This document shows, in pieces, positions 36,121 to 44,683 of a stretch of 64,000 bases of DNA. Source of the stretch: Enterococcus wangshanyuanii (GTDB taxonomy: Bacteria > Bacillota > Bacilli > Lactobacillales > Enterococcaceae); NCBI RefSeq assembly GCF_002197645.1, contig NZ_CP021874.1, positions 2,976,001 to 3,040,000 on the forward strand. The letters run 5' to 3'. A program made the position numbers and the translations under genes. Numbering within the stretch: the stretch's first letter is position 1; each line of letters opens with the position of its first letter. The notes under the pieces were generated by a model. That model made no database searches and had not been told where the DNA came from. It worked only from the letters and a program-made list of their open reading frames with translations.

Positions 36121-36288
36121 ATAGAGACTACTATTGAACATTTAGACTGGATAATTTCGGAACTAGAGGAGCGAGGAACTGATGTAGTTTATGTAGATCA
36201 CGAATTTTTTGATGATGTAATTGTATTCAGCCTAGAAAAGGCGAAACAGATGAGAAATAATTTAATCTCGAAAGGACGTGAGAGGTAA
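36121..36288 (+). CDS. Small phage protein with ATA (non-canonical) start
   Basis: An open frame of 55 residues runs to TAA 36286-36288, directly followed by the next ATG. It begins ATA GAG ACT ACT, and the only upstream in-frame codons before a stop are TCT and GAA. The context GAAAGGACGTGA before it recurs before the next gene's ATG. The acidic helical product (for example DWIISELEERGTD) looks real. Either ATA initiates at low level or a former ATG has been lost. Confidence 0.5.
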   Translation: METTIEHLDWIISELEERGTDVVYVDHEFFDDVIVFSLEKAKQMRNNLISKGRER

Positions 36289-36579
36289 ATGGCACAACTT
36301 TACTGGCATGATACGATACCTAATCGTTTGATTATGCATGAAAACAATGGACGTCCAGGTTCTTCACTAATTATGGATCTATTTTCAGGAAACGTCATTT
36401 CTGTTTATCAGGATTCGGATGTCCCAGTAGTGAGAGACAAATTCGAAGCAATGGATGAAAGTGTGAATTTCGAGTTAGATGATTACATTTTCTTATTACA
36501 AAGCCAAATAAACCTATTGGAGGGATGGAAGAAAAATGAATACAAGAAAGAAACGGGTAGCGAAATTCATTCAAGCTAA
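36289..36579 (+). CDS. Phage protein, unknown function
   Basis: This 96-residue acidic protein starts immediately after the stop of the preceding small gene, with GTGAGAGG as ribosome binding site. It overlaps the next gene by 44 bp. Composition is mixed alpha/beta and no motif is recognised. Confidence 0.65.
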   Translation: MAQLYWHDTIPNRLIMHENNGRPGSSLIMDLFSGNVISVYQDSDVPVVRDKFEAMDESVNFELDDYIFLLQSQINLLEGWKKNEYKKETGSEIHSS

Positions 36580-36892
36580 TCCGACTGCGACCAATCAAGA
36601 AATTGCACAAGAATTGGACATTAATGAAAATTCTGTAAAAGCGTACATCAGCCAGTTGAAGCGAGATAACTTTATCAAGGTAAAACAAGATACAGATGGT
36701 CGTAAAATCGAAACGCTCGACGAATATGAGGCGGAAAATATAAATTCTGCTACCGCGCAGAAGATTGAGATCAAAAAAGAGGCATATACAAAATTATTAA
36801 ATCGTTACATGGATGACTTTGATTTAACAGATGATATCGACATCCATTTAAAACTAGGTAATTCTATTTTGCGAATTTTAGATAATTTATAA
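36536..36892 (+). CDS. Winged-helix phage protein
   Basis: This 118-residue protein has an N-terminal helix-turn-helix (about 8-50, AKFIQANPTATNQEIAQEL and NSVKAYISQLKRDN in sequence) typical of small phage regulators, then an acidic helical tail. A GGAGGG sequence 11 nt upstream supports ATG 36536 in spite of the overlap with the previous gene. Confidence 0.72.
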   Translation: MNTRKKRVAKFIQANPTATNQEIAQELDINENSVKAYISQLKRDNFIKVKQDTDGRKIETLDEYEAENINSATAQKIEIKKEAYTKLLNRYMDDFDLTDDIDIHLKLGNSILRILDNL

Positions 36893-36906
36893 GAGGATGT
36901 GGAAAT

Positions 36907-37692
36907 ATGACAACTTTGAATGATGAAAATTATTATGAGAAACAATGGGAGTTCATGTCCGCATCACAGTATAAAAGCTTCACAGTGTGCGAAGCAAAAG
37001 CGTTAGCAGAATTGACTGGTGAAATACCTAAAGAGAACACAGAAGCCTTTTTAGTCGGTAACTATGTCCACTCAGCATTTGAAGGTGATGAAGCACACGA
37101 GCAATTTAAAAAAGATCACGAACCCGAAATGTTAACGAAGCAAGGGAAGTTAAGAGCAGCTTTTATTGTAGCAGAAGAGATGGTGCAACGACTGAAAAAA
37201 GATACTTTTTTTAACAATCTATATCAAGGTGAGAAAGAAGTTATCATCACTGGAAAATTGCACGGAGAACATTGGAAAGGGAAAATCGACTGCTTAAATA
37301 TTGAACAAGGGTATTTTGTAGATATAAAAACTACTGCAGATATTCATAAGAAAATTTGGTCTGAAAATCGTAGAGTTTGGATACCTTTTGTTGAAGCCTA
37401 TGGCTACTACGAACAAATGGCCATTTATAAGAATCTTTTGGAGCAGAAATACAAAAAAGAATTCACACCATATATTATCGCGGTCAGCAAACAATCCCCT
37501 TGTGATTTAGAAGCAATCGAAATTAGGGAAGAGTTACTTGTTGTATCGTTGAATAACATCAAAGGGAATTTAGAACGAGTTTCAGGTGTAAAGAATGGTG
37601 AAATAAAACCTAGAATGTGCGGAAAATGTGATTATTGCAGGGGGCATAAAGAATTATCTGGGTTTGTATCTTCAGAAGAATTAATTAGTTAG
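36907..37692 (+). CDS. PD-(D/E)XK nuclease-like phage exonuclease
   Basis: This 261-residue protein is of the RecE/YqaJ-like DUF3799 type. Active-site features in order are GNYVHSAFEG (about 50), GKIDCLNI (about 122) and FVDIKTT (about 135), which supply the acidic and lysine residues. Near the C-terminus the cysteines in CGKCDYC plus an upstream Cys may hold a zinc or iron-sulfur site. It should resect DNA ends for the annealing protein encoded next. Confidence 0.8.
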   Translation: MTTLNDENYYEKQWEFMSASQYKSFTVCEAKALAELTGEIPKENTEAFLVGNYVHSAFEGDEAHEQFKKDHEPEMLTKQGKLRAAFIVAEEMVQRLKKDTFFNNLYQGEKEVIITGKLHGEHWKGKIDCLNIEQGYFVDIKTTADIHKKIWSENRRVWIPFVEAYGYYEQMAIYKNLLEQKYKKEFTPYIIAVSKQSPCDLEAIEIREELLVVSLNNIKGNLERVSGVKNGEIKPRMCGKCDYCRGHKELSGFVSSEELIS

Positions 37693-37703
37693 GAGGGGAT
37701 TTA

Positions 37704-38408
37704 ATGGCTAAAATACTCAAATCAGAGAACATCAATCGGTTTGATCATTGGACTACCTTAGTTTACTCAGAACCTGGTAAAGGCAAAACGAGCATGGTTA
37801 AATCATTAACTGGTCGAACGATTCTGTTTTCAGTCGATGGAATGTATCACGTTTTAGCAAAATTAAAAGATATTGAAATCCATGTAATGGACAATAAGAA
37901 GCCATTTGATGAGTTAGGCGATTTTTATCGTTACTTATTAAAGCACAGTTCTGAGTTCGATAATGTAGTAATTGACAATTTATCAACTTTCCAAAAGTTT
38001 TGGTTGAATGAGAAATCAACTGAATCAAAAAGCGGAATGCCCGAAATTAAAGACTACGGTGTAATTGATCGTGTATTGCTTGATTTTATCGCGAGTTTAA
38101 AATCATTAGGTAAAAATATATTGATTTTCGCTCACGAAAAGAAAGTAGAAGTGACGATGGAATCAGGCAGAGTCTACACGCAGTTTCAACCAGACGTCAG
38201 GAACCTTGACGCTATTATGGGGATCGTCCCTTTGGTAGGTCGTTTAGTTATTATCAACAATCAAGAAACCCAAAAAGAAGAGCGAGTAATCGTTCTGCAG
38301 CCAACACAAACAACCCGAGCAAAAGATCAACTAATCGGTAATTTGCAAACCATTAATCAAATGGATTTGCTTCCAATATTACAAAATACAAATGAGAAGG
38401 AGAAATAA
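37704..38408 (+). CDS. Sak4-like phage recombination ATPase
   Basis: This 234-residue P-loop ATPase has Walker A YSEPGKGKTS (about 21-30) and Walker B VVIDNLSTF (about 91). This RecA-core family (AAA_24, Sak4-type) assists single-strand annealing in phages, commonly with an exonuclease and an SSB-like protein, as here. It is followed by a DUF669 gene with 2 bp between them. Confidence 0.82.
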   Translation: MAKILKSENINRFDHWTTLVYSEPGKGKTSMVKSLTGRTILFSVDGMYHVLAKLKDIEIHVMDNKKPFDELGDFYRYLLKHSSEFDNVVIDNLSTFQKFWLNEKSTESKSGMPEIKDYGVIDRVLLDFIASLKSLGKNILIFAHEKKVEVTMESGRVYTQFQPDVRNLDAIMGIVPLVGRLVIINNQETQKEERVIVLQPTQTTRAKDQLIGNLQTINQMDLLPILQNTNEKEK

Positions 38409-38410
38409 AC

Positions 38411-38932
38411 ATGGGACTATTAGACACTTTAAGCAACATCAAAAAAGAAGGATTTGATCCAAAGAAAGATAAGGTAGCAACAAACTCTAAGCTAGACTCA
38501 GGAACATACCCTGTTCGATTGAAATCAGCACAAGCGGACGTAAATAAACATGAACAAACGCAACTTGCGATTACTTTGGAGGTTGTTTCAGGGAAAGACA
38601 AGAATCGCTTAGAAGTGATTTATATTTCATTTGATGATGGACTTCCAGTTTTTGTATTAGAAAAAAATGGACGTACATTGCTCAAATTAGCAGCAATGGC
38701 AGGAATTGAATTTACAAAGAAAGATTTGGAAGATGAGTATACGGCGGCAATGGCATTGGAAAAAGTACTTGGTAGTCAATTCTTGATGAATTTATCAATC
38801 ACCGAAAACAAAAAGAATCCCAATTATCCTTATCGAAATTACGATTTTGGACCAATGGAAGATGAAATCAATGATCCATTCGGTGGAACAGGATCGACTA
38901 TTGACATTTCAGATGATGATTTACCGTTCTAA
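38411..38932 (+). CDS. DUF669 protein (single-strand DNA-binding-like)
   Basis: This 173-residue protein starts with the typical LLDTLSNIKKEGFDP region and has a beta-rich core and an acidic tail ending DISDDDLPF, which is the style of SSB C-terminal tips (here DDDLPF). DUF669 proteins replace SSB in Sak4 recombination modules. Confidence 0.8.
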   Translation: MGLLDTLSNIKKEGFDPKKDKVATNSKLDSGTYPVRLKSAQADVNKHEQTQLAITLEVVSGKDKNRLEVIYISFDDGLPVFVLEKNGRTLLKLAAMAGIEFTKKDLEDEYTAAMALEKVLGSQFLMNLSITENKKNPNYPYRNYDFGPMEDEINDPFGGTGSTIDISDDDLPF

Positions 38933-38937
38933 AAAGT

Positions 38938-39242
38938 GGTTACAAACATGGTTACAAACGTATTTTTCACAAAGTGCCAAAAACCTATTTGAGCTTTAGA
39001 GCCACATGAGATTGAGCGAGGTTACAAAAAAAGTTACAAAGTGGTTACACAGAGCAATAAATAACCTCGGATTTCAAAAAATACTAAAAACTTTTGTAAC
39101 TGTAACCATGTTTGTAACTTTTCTGTAACCACTCTAAGTCTTACTCTCCCAAAGGATGTAGCGATTTGGTTACAAAGTTACACCTAGTATATTTAAATAC
39201 TAATAATATAGATAAATAGAAAGATATACCCTTTTTTGTAAC
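38938..39242. repeat. GTTACA iteron field, probable phage replication origin
   Basis: This gap of about 390 bp between the SSB-like and primase genes carries about twelve copies of GTTACA(A) in both orientations: plus at 38938, 38950, 39020, 39032, 39043, 39168, 39177; minus at 39093, 39101, 39111, 39124, 39235. The 18-mer GTTACAAACATGGTTACA near 38940-38957 reappears inverted around 39101-39118. No gene fits here. Iterons before a replication gene suggest the origin. Confidence 0.75.
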
Positions 39243-39326
39243 TTTTCACAAAGTTTTAAGGGTATATCTGATAAATTGCTATTCGAATGTTTAACTAAGT
39301 TTACCATGAAAGGAGTGATAAAACAA

Positions 39327-41147
39327 GTGGGAGAAATAATTTTCGACAAATCGAAAAAGAACCTAAAAAAGATATATAACAGAATTAATTCTACTAGTTT
39401 GACAAAACATACGAGAATGGACGAGGTTTTATTTGTGGCCATTGGAGGATACAGCAGAACGTTTGAATTGCTCCTTAAAATGGGCTTAGACAAAGAGGAC
39501 ATTGCAACATTTTCCAGTTTGAACTTATCGCAAAACTTTATTACTGAGACGCACAGAAAAAAAGTTGTTTATGTAAAAAAAATAAATTATGTGACTAGTG
39601 TTATCAAGGGAAGCACATTTTCAAGTAAAAATCTTGATTTGAATATTGCCGATGCTTTTGAAGAAAGCATGATGATCTATAAAAATGCTGAACGCACCCT
39701 TGTTATCGATAAACGAAGAGTGGTATGGAATAAACCATCTATAGTGGTCTTGGATGATCAATCACTCAATCTACAATATGATGGACATCGCTTTCTTTAT
39801 CAAAGTGAAATTGGTTTCGTTCAAATCAGAAACAGAAATGCTGATCCAACAATCATTGTTAACGAGTTAGGTGACGTGGAAGAGGCAGATAGAATGATGT
39901 TTGCACTTTACCAAAAAGGACTTGTGGCAGAAGAAGAGATATTGAACGCTCTTACTAAATTACAAGCAACAGTTTTTCGCCAAGTCGATCAAGAATGGTT
40001 CATGAAGCCTACAGAATATAAAAGTATTGTAGGTTCTCATGATTTAGCGAATGCAATGAAAGATATCAAAGAATTAGGGATTTATCAACTAACTTCTAAT
40101 AAAAAAATTGGGCGTGAAAATGCTCGCTGGATCGTTATCCCGAATGTTGCATTTGAATTTACTGGTTTTGAATATAAAGATGAGACAGATATATTCGAAG
40201 AGGAATTGCGAACAGAAGAACAACAAGAAGAGGCTTTGGCCTCTCAACAAGAACAATTATTGCAAAGTATTTTGTCAATAGAAATCCCTTTGAACATAAA
40301 AAAAGGATTTGTTGGAAGCGATATGCAACATAGTCCTTCGGAAACCTTACAATCATTCCTGGATGACGTCGACAATATAGAGGCTGAAAAAGTTGGTGGC
40401 ATTGAATTACTATCAGGCGCTACCACCGAACAAGAATATAAACATATCAAGAAGTATCAGCTCGCGTATTTTATTGATGGAACTTTTAAAAACAACGAAC
40501 GATCAGATAACAATTACATGGGAGGCCGTCGCTTAATTTCAATAGATATCGACAATGTTGAGTATACACGAGAAGAATTAGAAGAGAAATTAGAAGGTCA
40601 AGGATTATTCGGTTTAATTTACCCAACAGCAAAATACTACTTTGATCGATCTAACCGTTGGAGAATCATCTTGATGGCAGATTGTGAAATGAACAAAGAA
40701 GAATATAAAAATGTTGTTACTGGTGTAGCGAAAATGTTGGAACTAGAAATAGATGAGGCAAGTAAAAAAGTAGCTCAACTTATGGGCTATCCACTGGCAG
40801 TTTCAGACGTTTCGACAATTATTGGCACAATGGTCAACGTGGAACAGTTTAGACCTGCTAAACGAAAAACAATGAGTAATGTGGTCGATTTTTCTAATAG
40901 TTCTAAGTCATTGTTAACGTTTAATCACGCACAAGCTAGATTGTTAGCAGAGGTATTGGATCACGGTGTCCCAGAAGGTAGCCGAAATGAAACATACAGA
41001 CAAGTATATATGTATTTAAAGGACACCTTAGACAACCCTGAAATGGAAAAATGGCATGACGAAGCGACTGAATTAATAGAGAAAACAAAAGCTCAAGCAA
41101 TCTTAGACGGATTGCCTGAAAAAGAAGTGGAAGTGATATATCGATGA
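39327..41147 (+). CDS. AEP-type primase/replication protein
   Basis: This 606-residue protein starts at GTG 39327, 11 nt after AGGAG. The N-terminal 300 residues are a winged-helix-like replication region (for example WFMKPTEYKSIVGSH, TSNKKIGRENARWIVIP). The C-terminal half carries primase-polymerase style motifs ISIDIDN (about 415), YPTAKYYFDRSNRWRIIL (about 445-462) in which DxD and RxR are recognisable. It overlaps the helicase start by 4 bp. No DnaG, DnaC or DnaD homologue is present, so this pair is likely the phage replisome. Confidence 0.65.
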   Translation: MGEIIFDKSKKNLKKIYNRINSTSLTKHTRMDEVLFVAIGGYSRTFELLLKMGLDKEDIATFSSLNLSQNFITETHRKKVVYVKKINYVTSVIKGSTFSSKNLDLNIADAFEESMMIYKNAERTLVIDKRRVVWNKPSIVVLDDQSLNLQYDGHRFLYQSEIGFVQIRNRNADPTIIVNELGDVEEADRMMFALYQKGLVAEEEILNALTKLQATVFRQVDQEWFMKPTEYKSIVGSHDLANAMKDIKELGIYQLTSNKKIGRENARWIVIPNVAFEFTGFEYKDETDIFEEELRTEEQQEEALASQQEQLLQSILSIEIPLNIKKGFVGSDMQHSPSETLQSFLDDVDNIEAEKVGGIELLSGATTEQEYKHIKKYQLAYFIDGTFKNNERSDNNYMGGRRLISIDIDNVEYTREELEEKLEGQGLFGLIYPTAKYYFDRSNRWRIILMADCEMNKEEYKNVVTGVAKMLELEIDEASKKVAQLMGYPLAVSDVSTIIGTMVNVEQFRPAKRKTMSNVVDFSNSSKSLLTFNHAQARLLAEVLDHGVPEGSRNETYRQVYMYLKDTLDNPEMEKWHDEATELIEKTKAQAILDGLPEKEVEVIYR

Positions 41148-42604
41148 AGAACTATTCAAAAGCATTACAAGAAAATATTAAAAGTACGTATACTTATGCC
41201 TTTGTCAAGAACACAAAAAATTATAATGGACGAGCCGATCGATACAACCCGGTTGATTTCTTTGATCAGCTCTTGGAAGTAGAAAATCCGTTCATGGTTT
41301 TTATGGAACTTGACAGGTACGCGTTCAAAAATGCTAAAAATGCAATCGTGCGATATGGAATTAATTATACTGAAGAACAAGAAAGAGCAGCTAAAGTTTT
41401 CGTTGATGTTACTACAAAGATGCAACAAACAAGGAGTGATATCGTAGCCCTTCACATCGATGATTTGAAAGGAACTGGTGTTGTCTTATATGAAGAACCA
41501 TATTATCTAACGACAAAAGACACACTTTATGTTGCAAAATCGATCCGGAGTCTTCCTCGAAACAAATTAACATTTAATCAGGTATATGACCAACACTTGA
41601 ATATAAGTAAAGAACAACGAGAAGCTTTGGAAACTTGTGTAAAACATCAATTTTCATGTTTGGTTGGTGGAGCCGGAACTGGAAAGAGCTTTGTGACTGC
41701 AGAAATAATCAAGCAGTTGGAATTGAATGGAAAGCATGTGGCTGTGCTGGCGCCTACTCATAAAGCAAGAGAGGCATTACAGTCAAAAATAAAGGGGAGT
41801 AAAGTAAAAGTTCAGACAATCCACAGTTTTGTTTATAATCCCGCAAATTGTGATGCAATCGTAATCGATGAAAGCGGCATGTTATCAACCCCATTATTTG
41901 CTAAATTAATGCGAATCTATGATCAGCAGCAGCTAATTTTTGTTGGGGATAAAAACCAACTTGAACCAATTGAGTACGGTCGTCCTTTTGAACGTCTGCA
42001 AGAAATTTTCAAAACGGCTGAGTTAAAAGAAAACTGGCGGTCTGAATCTGCAGACATCATCGCATTGGGAAGAGAAATATTAGGTATTCCACAAAATTCC
42101 AATATGCCAATGCCAAATATAGAGGTCGTAAGTGATTCAGATGAAGCATTCAAAAGAGGGGCAGAAGTAGCATTATCCTTTACGAATCATAATGTCAAAG
42201 TGATCAATGAACAGCAACGAGTCAAACATGGTTCGGTCACTGTATCACCTAATTTTAGTATCAATGACATGATTGTTGCGAAAACAAACGAAAAAGACCG
42301 ATTTTACAATGGCCAAATTTTCCAAATCATTTCTGCATATAGTGCCAAAAAGAAAGATAGTGAAGAAATTATCACTTTTAAGAATCAAAAAGATTTAGAA
42401 AATAATTTTGATTTAGCTTACGGCTTGACCATTCACAAATCCCAGGGGAGCGAATGGGATGTGGTTGCCTATCAACCAAGTGAAAATGACTATCAAAACT
42501 TGGCGTATGTTGCTGTCACTCGGGCTAGAAAAAAACTGATTATCATCGGTGATGCAATAAAAACAAATTATAAGCCTAATCGGGAATGGAGGCATATTGA
42601 ATGA
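41144..42604 (+). CDS. SF1B (RecD/Dda-like) helicase
   Basis: This 486-residue helicase has an N-terminal region of about 150 residues and the SF1 motifs: I (VGGAGTGKSF), Ia (LAPTHKAREAL), II (IDESGML), III (FVGDKNQLEPI), V (TIHKSQGSEWDVV) and VI (YVAVTRARKKL). It should move 5' to 3' on DNA in phage replication, with the upstream primase. Its coding end overlaps the next start by 4 bp. Confidence 0.92.
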   Translation: MKNYSKALQENIKSTYTYAFVKNTKNYNGRADRYNPVDFFDQLLEVENPFMVFMELDRYAFKNAKNAIVRYGINYTEEQERAAKVFVDVTTKMQQTRSDIVALHIDDLKGTGVVLYEEPYYLTTKDTLYVAKSIRSLPRNKLTFNQVYDQHLNISKEQREALETCVKHQFSCLVGGAGTGKSFVTAEIIKQLELNGKHVAVLAPTHKAREALQSKIKGSKVKVQTIHSFVYNPANCDAIVIDESGMLSTPLFAKLMRIYDQQQLIFVGDKNQLEPIEYGRPFERLQEIFKTAELKENWRSESADIIALGREILGIPQNSNMPMPNIEVVSDSDEAFKRGAEVALSFTNHNVKVINEQQRVKHGSVTVSPNFSINDMIVAKTNEKDRFYNGQIFQIISAYSAKKKDSEEIITFKNQKDLENNFDLAYGLTIHKSQGSEWDVVAYQPSENDYQNLAYVAVTRARKKLIIIGDAIKTNYKPNREWRHIE

Positions 42605-43071
42605 ATCTTATTGCATTTGATCAATCAACAACAGCAACTGGTTGGTGCGTAATGGAAATGGATAGCTCTAAAATTGTAGCTTATGGAGTTATCCGTCCTT
42701 TGGGACCGACAAATGAGCGGATACGAGAAATTATAAAAAAGTGCATGACTTTGTGTAAAAAGTTTGAAGTAACGTTTGTTTACATCGAAGGTATTCAAGT
42801 ACAACGGAATCCAGTAGTCTATGAAGTTTTAGCCAAGTTAAAAGGTACCCTAGAAATATGCTTAGAGGAAAAAGGCTATTTTGTAAATGTGGTCAAAGCA
42901 ACAGAATGGAGAAAACGTGTTGGCATTAAAAATAAAAAAAGAGACCTTGTGAAACAAGAGGCCCTAGATATGGTAAAAGACATATACAAAATTGAGCCAT
43001 CAGAAGACGAATGTGAAGCAATCCTTTTTGCCAAAGCATTTTCAGCATTAGATATTAGTAAAGGAGACTGA
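42601..43071 (+). CDS. RuvC-like Holliday junction resolvase
   Basis: This 156-residue RNase H-fold nuclease has acidic residues in IAFDQSTTATGW (Asp7), VYIEGIQ and SEDECEAILFA. Phage RuvC-like enzymes resolve branched DNA before packaging. It is coupled to the helicase gene (4-bp overlap). Confidence 0.85.
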   Translation: MNLIAFDQSTTATGWCVMEMDSSKIVAYGVIRPLGPTNERIREIIKKCMTLCKKFEVTFVYIEGIQVQRNPVVYEVLAKLKGTLEICLEEKGYFVNVVKATEWRKRVGIKNKKRDLVKQEALDMVKDIYKIEPSEDECEAILFAKAFSALDISKGD

Positions 43072-43074
43072 AGA

Positions 43075-43467
43075 ATGAATAAACCGAAGTTTCGGGCGTG
43101 GGATAAGGAACGAGGAATGATGAAATGTCACGGATTGTTTCAAGGGTGTACTATAGCCCAATTATACAATGATGATTATCAAAATTACATGAGGTTTTTG
43201 GATGAGATCATCCTCATGCAATACACCGGACTAAAAGACAAGAACGGTGTTGAGATTTATGAGGGGGATGTGGTTAGGCAAGTGGCTGGCGAATATAGTT
43301 ATATCGGTGCTGTAGAAAAAGACTGTTATCAATTTTATATTGATGGTATTGATCCACTTGATGCTTACAGTTTTGATGATGTAGCAGATACCAGTAATTG
43401 TACTGCGGATTTGGAAGTCATCGGAAACATCCACGAAAACCCAGAACTACTAAGTGGGGTGGAGTAA
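43075..43467 (+). CDS. YopX family phage protein
   Basis: This 130-residue protein has the family start KPKFRAWDKERGMM and the core MQYTGLKDKNGVEIYEGDVV. YopX proteins are widespread in Firmicute phages and have no known activity. Confidence 0.88.
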   Translation: MNKPKFRAWDKERGMMKCHGLFQGCTIAQLYNDDYQNYMRFLDEIILMQYTGLKDKNGVEIYEGDVVRQVAGEYSYIGAVEKDCYQFYIDGIDPLDAYSFDDVADTSNCTADLEVIGNIHENPELLSGVE

Positions 43468-43668
43468 ATGGAAAAAGCACATTACGTCATAGAATCAAAG
43501 CCAGTTAGAATAAGTGTTGTCTGCCCAAGTTGTGATGAAACTCAGTCATATGATTATGATTCGGTTTATAACAAATTTGGTGCCGATGCATATTACGGAA
43601 ATTGTGGCAGCGTTGAATGCAAAAATTGCCAAAAAGATATTGAGCTAGGAAGCTGCGAATACGATTAA
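43468..43668 (+). CDS. Small zinc-ribbon phage protein
   Basis: This 66-residue protein has two Cys pairs (VVCPSCDE and VECKNCQK), a likely zinc ribbon. It starts directly after the YopX stop codon. Confidence 0.7.
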   Translation: MEKAHYVIESKPVRISVVCPSCDETQSYDYDSVYNKFGADAYYGNCGSVECKNCQKDIELGSCEYD

Positions 43669-43680
43669 ACAACAAAAAAG

Positions 43681-43718
43681 CCTAGAGCCACAACTCTAGG
43701 TCCGAGCGGTGATCGCTC
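43681..43718 (+). other. Twin hairpins in the accessory gene region
   Basis: CCTAGAG/CTCTAGG (loop CCACAA) is followed by CGAGCG/CGCTCG (loop GTGAT), separated by 2-3 nt. No T tract follows, so it is not a normal terminator. It may be a transcript processing or protein-binding site in the 109-bp gap. Confidence 0.5.
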
Positions 43719-43777
43719 GTAAATAGTGTATCAAAGATATAGCGTGATTTCAAATAGATTTTAGATGAGGTGGAGAA

Positions 43778-43981
43778 ATGACAATGAAACGATATCTGCA
43801 ATTTTATGATAATCATGAAATGGAAGTATCAGCTATAACAAAACTGAATGACTTTGCGGAGCGTTACAACAATCTAGAAGTAATAGGTTATCAAGTGGTA
43901 TGGAACGAACAGATAAATAAAAAAGTAACTTATGTTTTAGTTAGTTATACAGTGGAGGACACAGCACATGGAAAAGATTGA
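43778..43981 (+). CDS. Small phage protein, unknown function
   Basis: This 67-residue protein follows GAGGTGGAG. It is mixed alpha/beta and overlaps the next gene by 14 bp. No family is recognised. Confidence 0.65.
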   Translation: MTMKRYLQFYDNHEMEVSAITKLNDFAERYNNLEVIGYQVVWNEQINKKVTYVLVSYTVEDTAHGKD

Positions 43982-44492
43982 GAAATTGATAGATGAAAAG
44001 ATCAATGATTGGGATGATTGCTTAAACCGTCATTATGCTGGTGAGATACAGAATTCGGATGTATTAATCAGAGCTGCTTTATCGGATATGGAACAGCTCA
44101 AATCATCACTACCCAAACCAGTTGAGGTGCCGGAGTTTGTGGTGAAATGGTATGAACTCCATAAACGAGATTTAGAGCAGGAGATTTTTGACTTACATGT
44201 AGATTTGTATCAAAAAAATCTTGGCGATCGTACAGAGTTTGAAAAATGGGCTTCTTTTACCGAGAACAACCCAATCGAAACACTGATCCGCATGAAAGAC
44301 GGCTACAAAGTGAAAAAAGAGCCGTTGTATTATATGCCAGTGCCGTGTCTTGATGAGACGTATTATGTGATTAATGAGAGTGGCATGGATGTCGCTTATG
44401 GTATAGGAGATAAATTTATGGGAAGTGAATTAGATAAATATTTTCCGGATATCAAGAAACTTGCTGTACCAGTGGAGGAGGATGCGGAATGA
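43968..44492 (+). CDS. DUF1642-type phage protein
   Basis: This 174-residue protein has the DUF1642 features: PKPVEVPEFVVKWYE in the middle and ENNPIETLIRMKDGYKVKKEP before the C-terminal region. Such proteins are frequent in enterococcal and streptococcal phages; function is unknown. Confidence 0.78.
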   Translation: MEKIEKLIDEKINDWDDCLNRHYAGEIQNSDVLIRAALSDMEQLKSSLPKPVEVPEFVVKWYELHKRDLEQEIFDLHVDLYQKNLGDRTEFEKWASFTENNPIETLIRMKDGYKVKKEPLYYMPVPCLDETYYVINESGMDVAYGIGDKFMGSELDKYFPDIKKLAVPVEEDAE

Positions 44493-44683
44493 AACTAATT
44501 GTGACTAATCAAAATGGCGTAACGGAATATCAGCCGGATACAGAATCAATAACTTATGCCGATATCATTGATTGTCTTTGTTACAATAAACCTTTTGCTT
44601 TCCATGATAATAAGGAACAAGTATTTACGTTTATCAATCCGAATTTGTGTGGTGTTATCACCATTGAGGAGGAAACGCTATGA
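44489..44683 (+). CDS. Small phage protein, unknown function
   Basis: This 64-residue acidic protein is coupled by 4-bp overlaps (ATGA) to both neighbours. No motif is recognised. Confidence 0.62.
   Translation: MKLIVTNQNGVTEYQPDTESITYADIIDCLCYNKPFAFHDNKEQVFTFINPNLCGVITIEEETL

Noticed and set aside
38938..39242. GTTACA repeats considered as a CRISPR array
   Set aside because: Units are only 6-9 bp, occur in both orientations and have no regular spacers; no cas genes are present.
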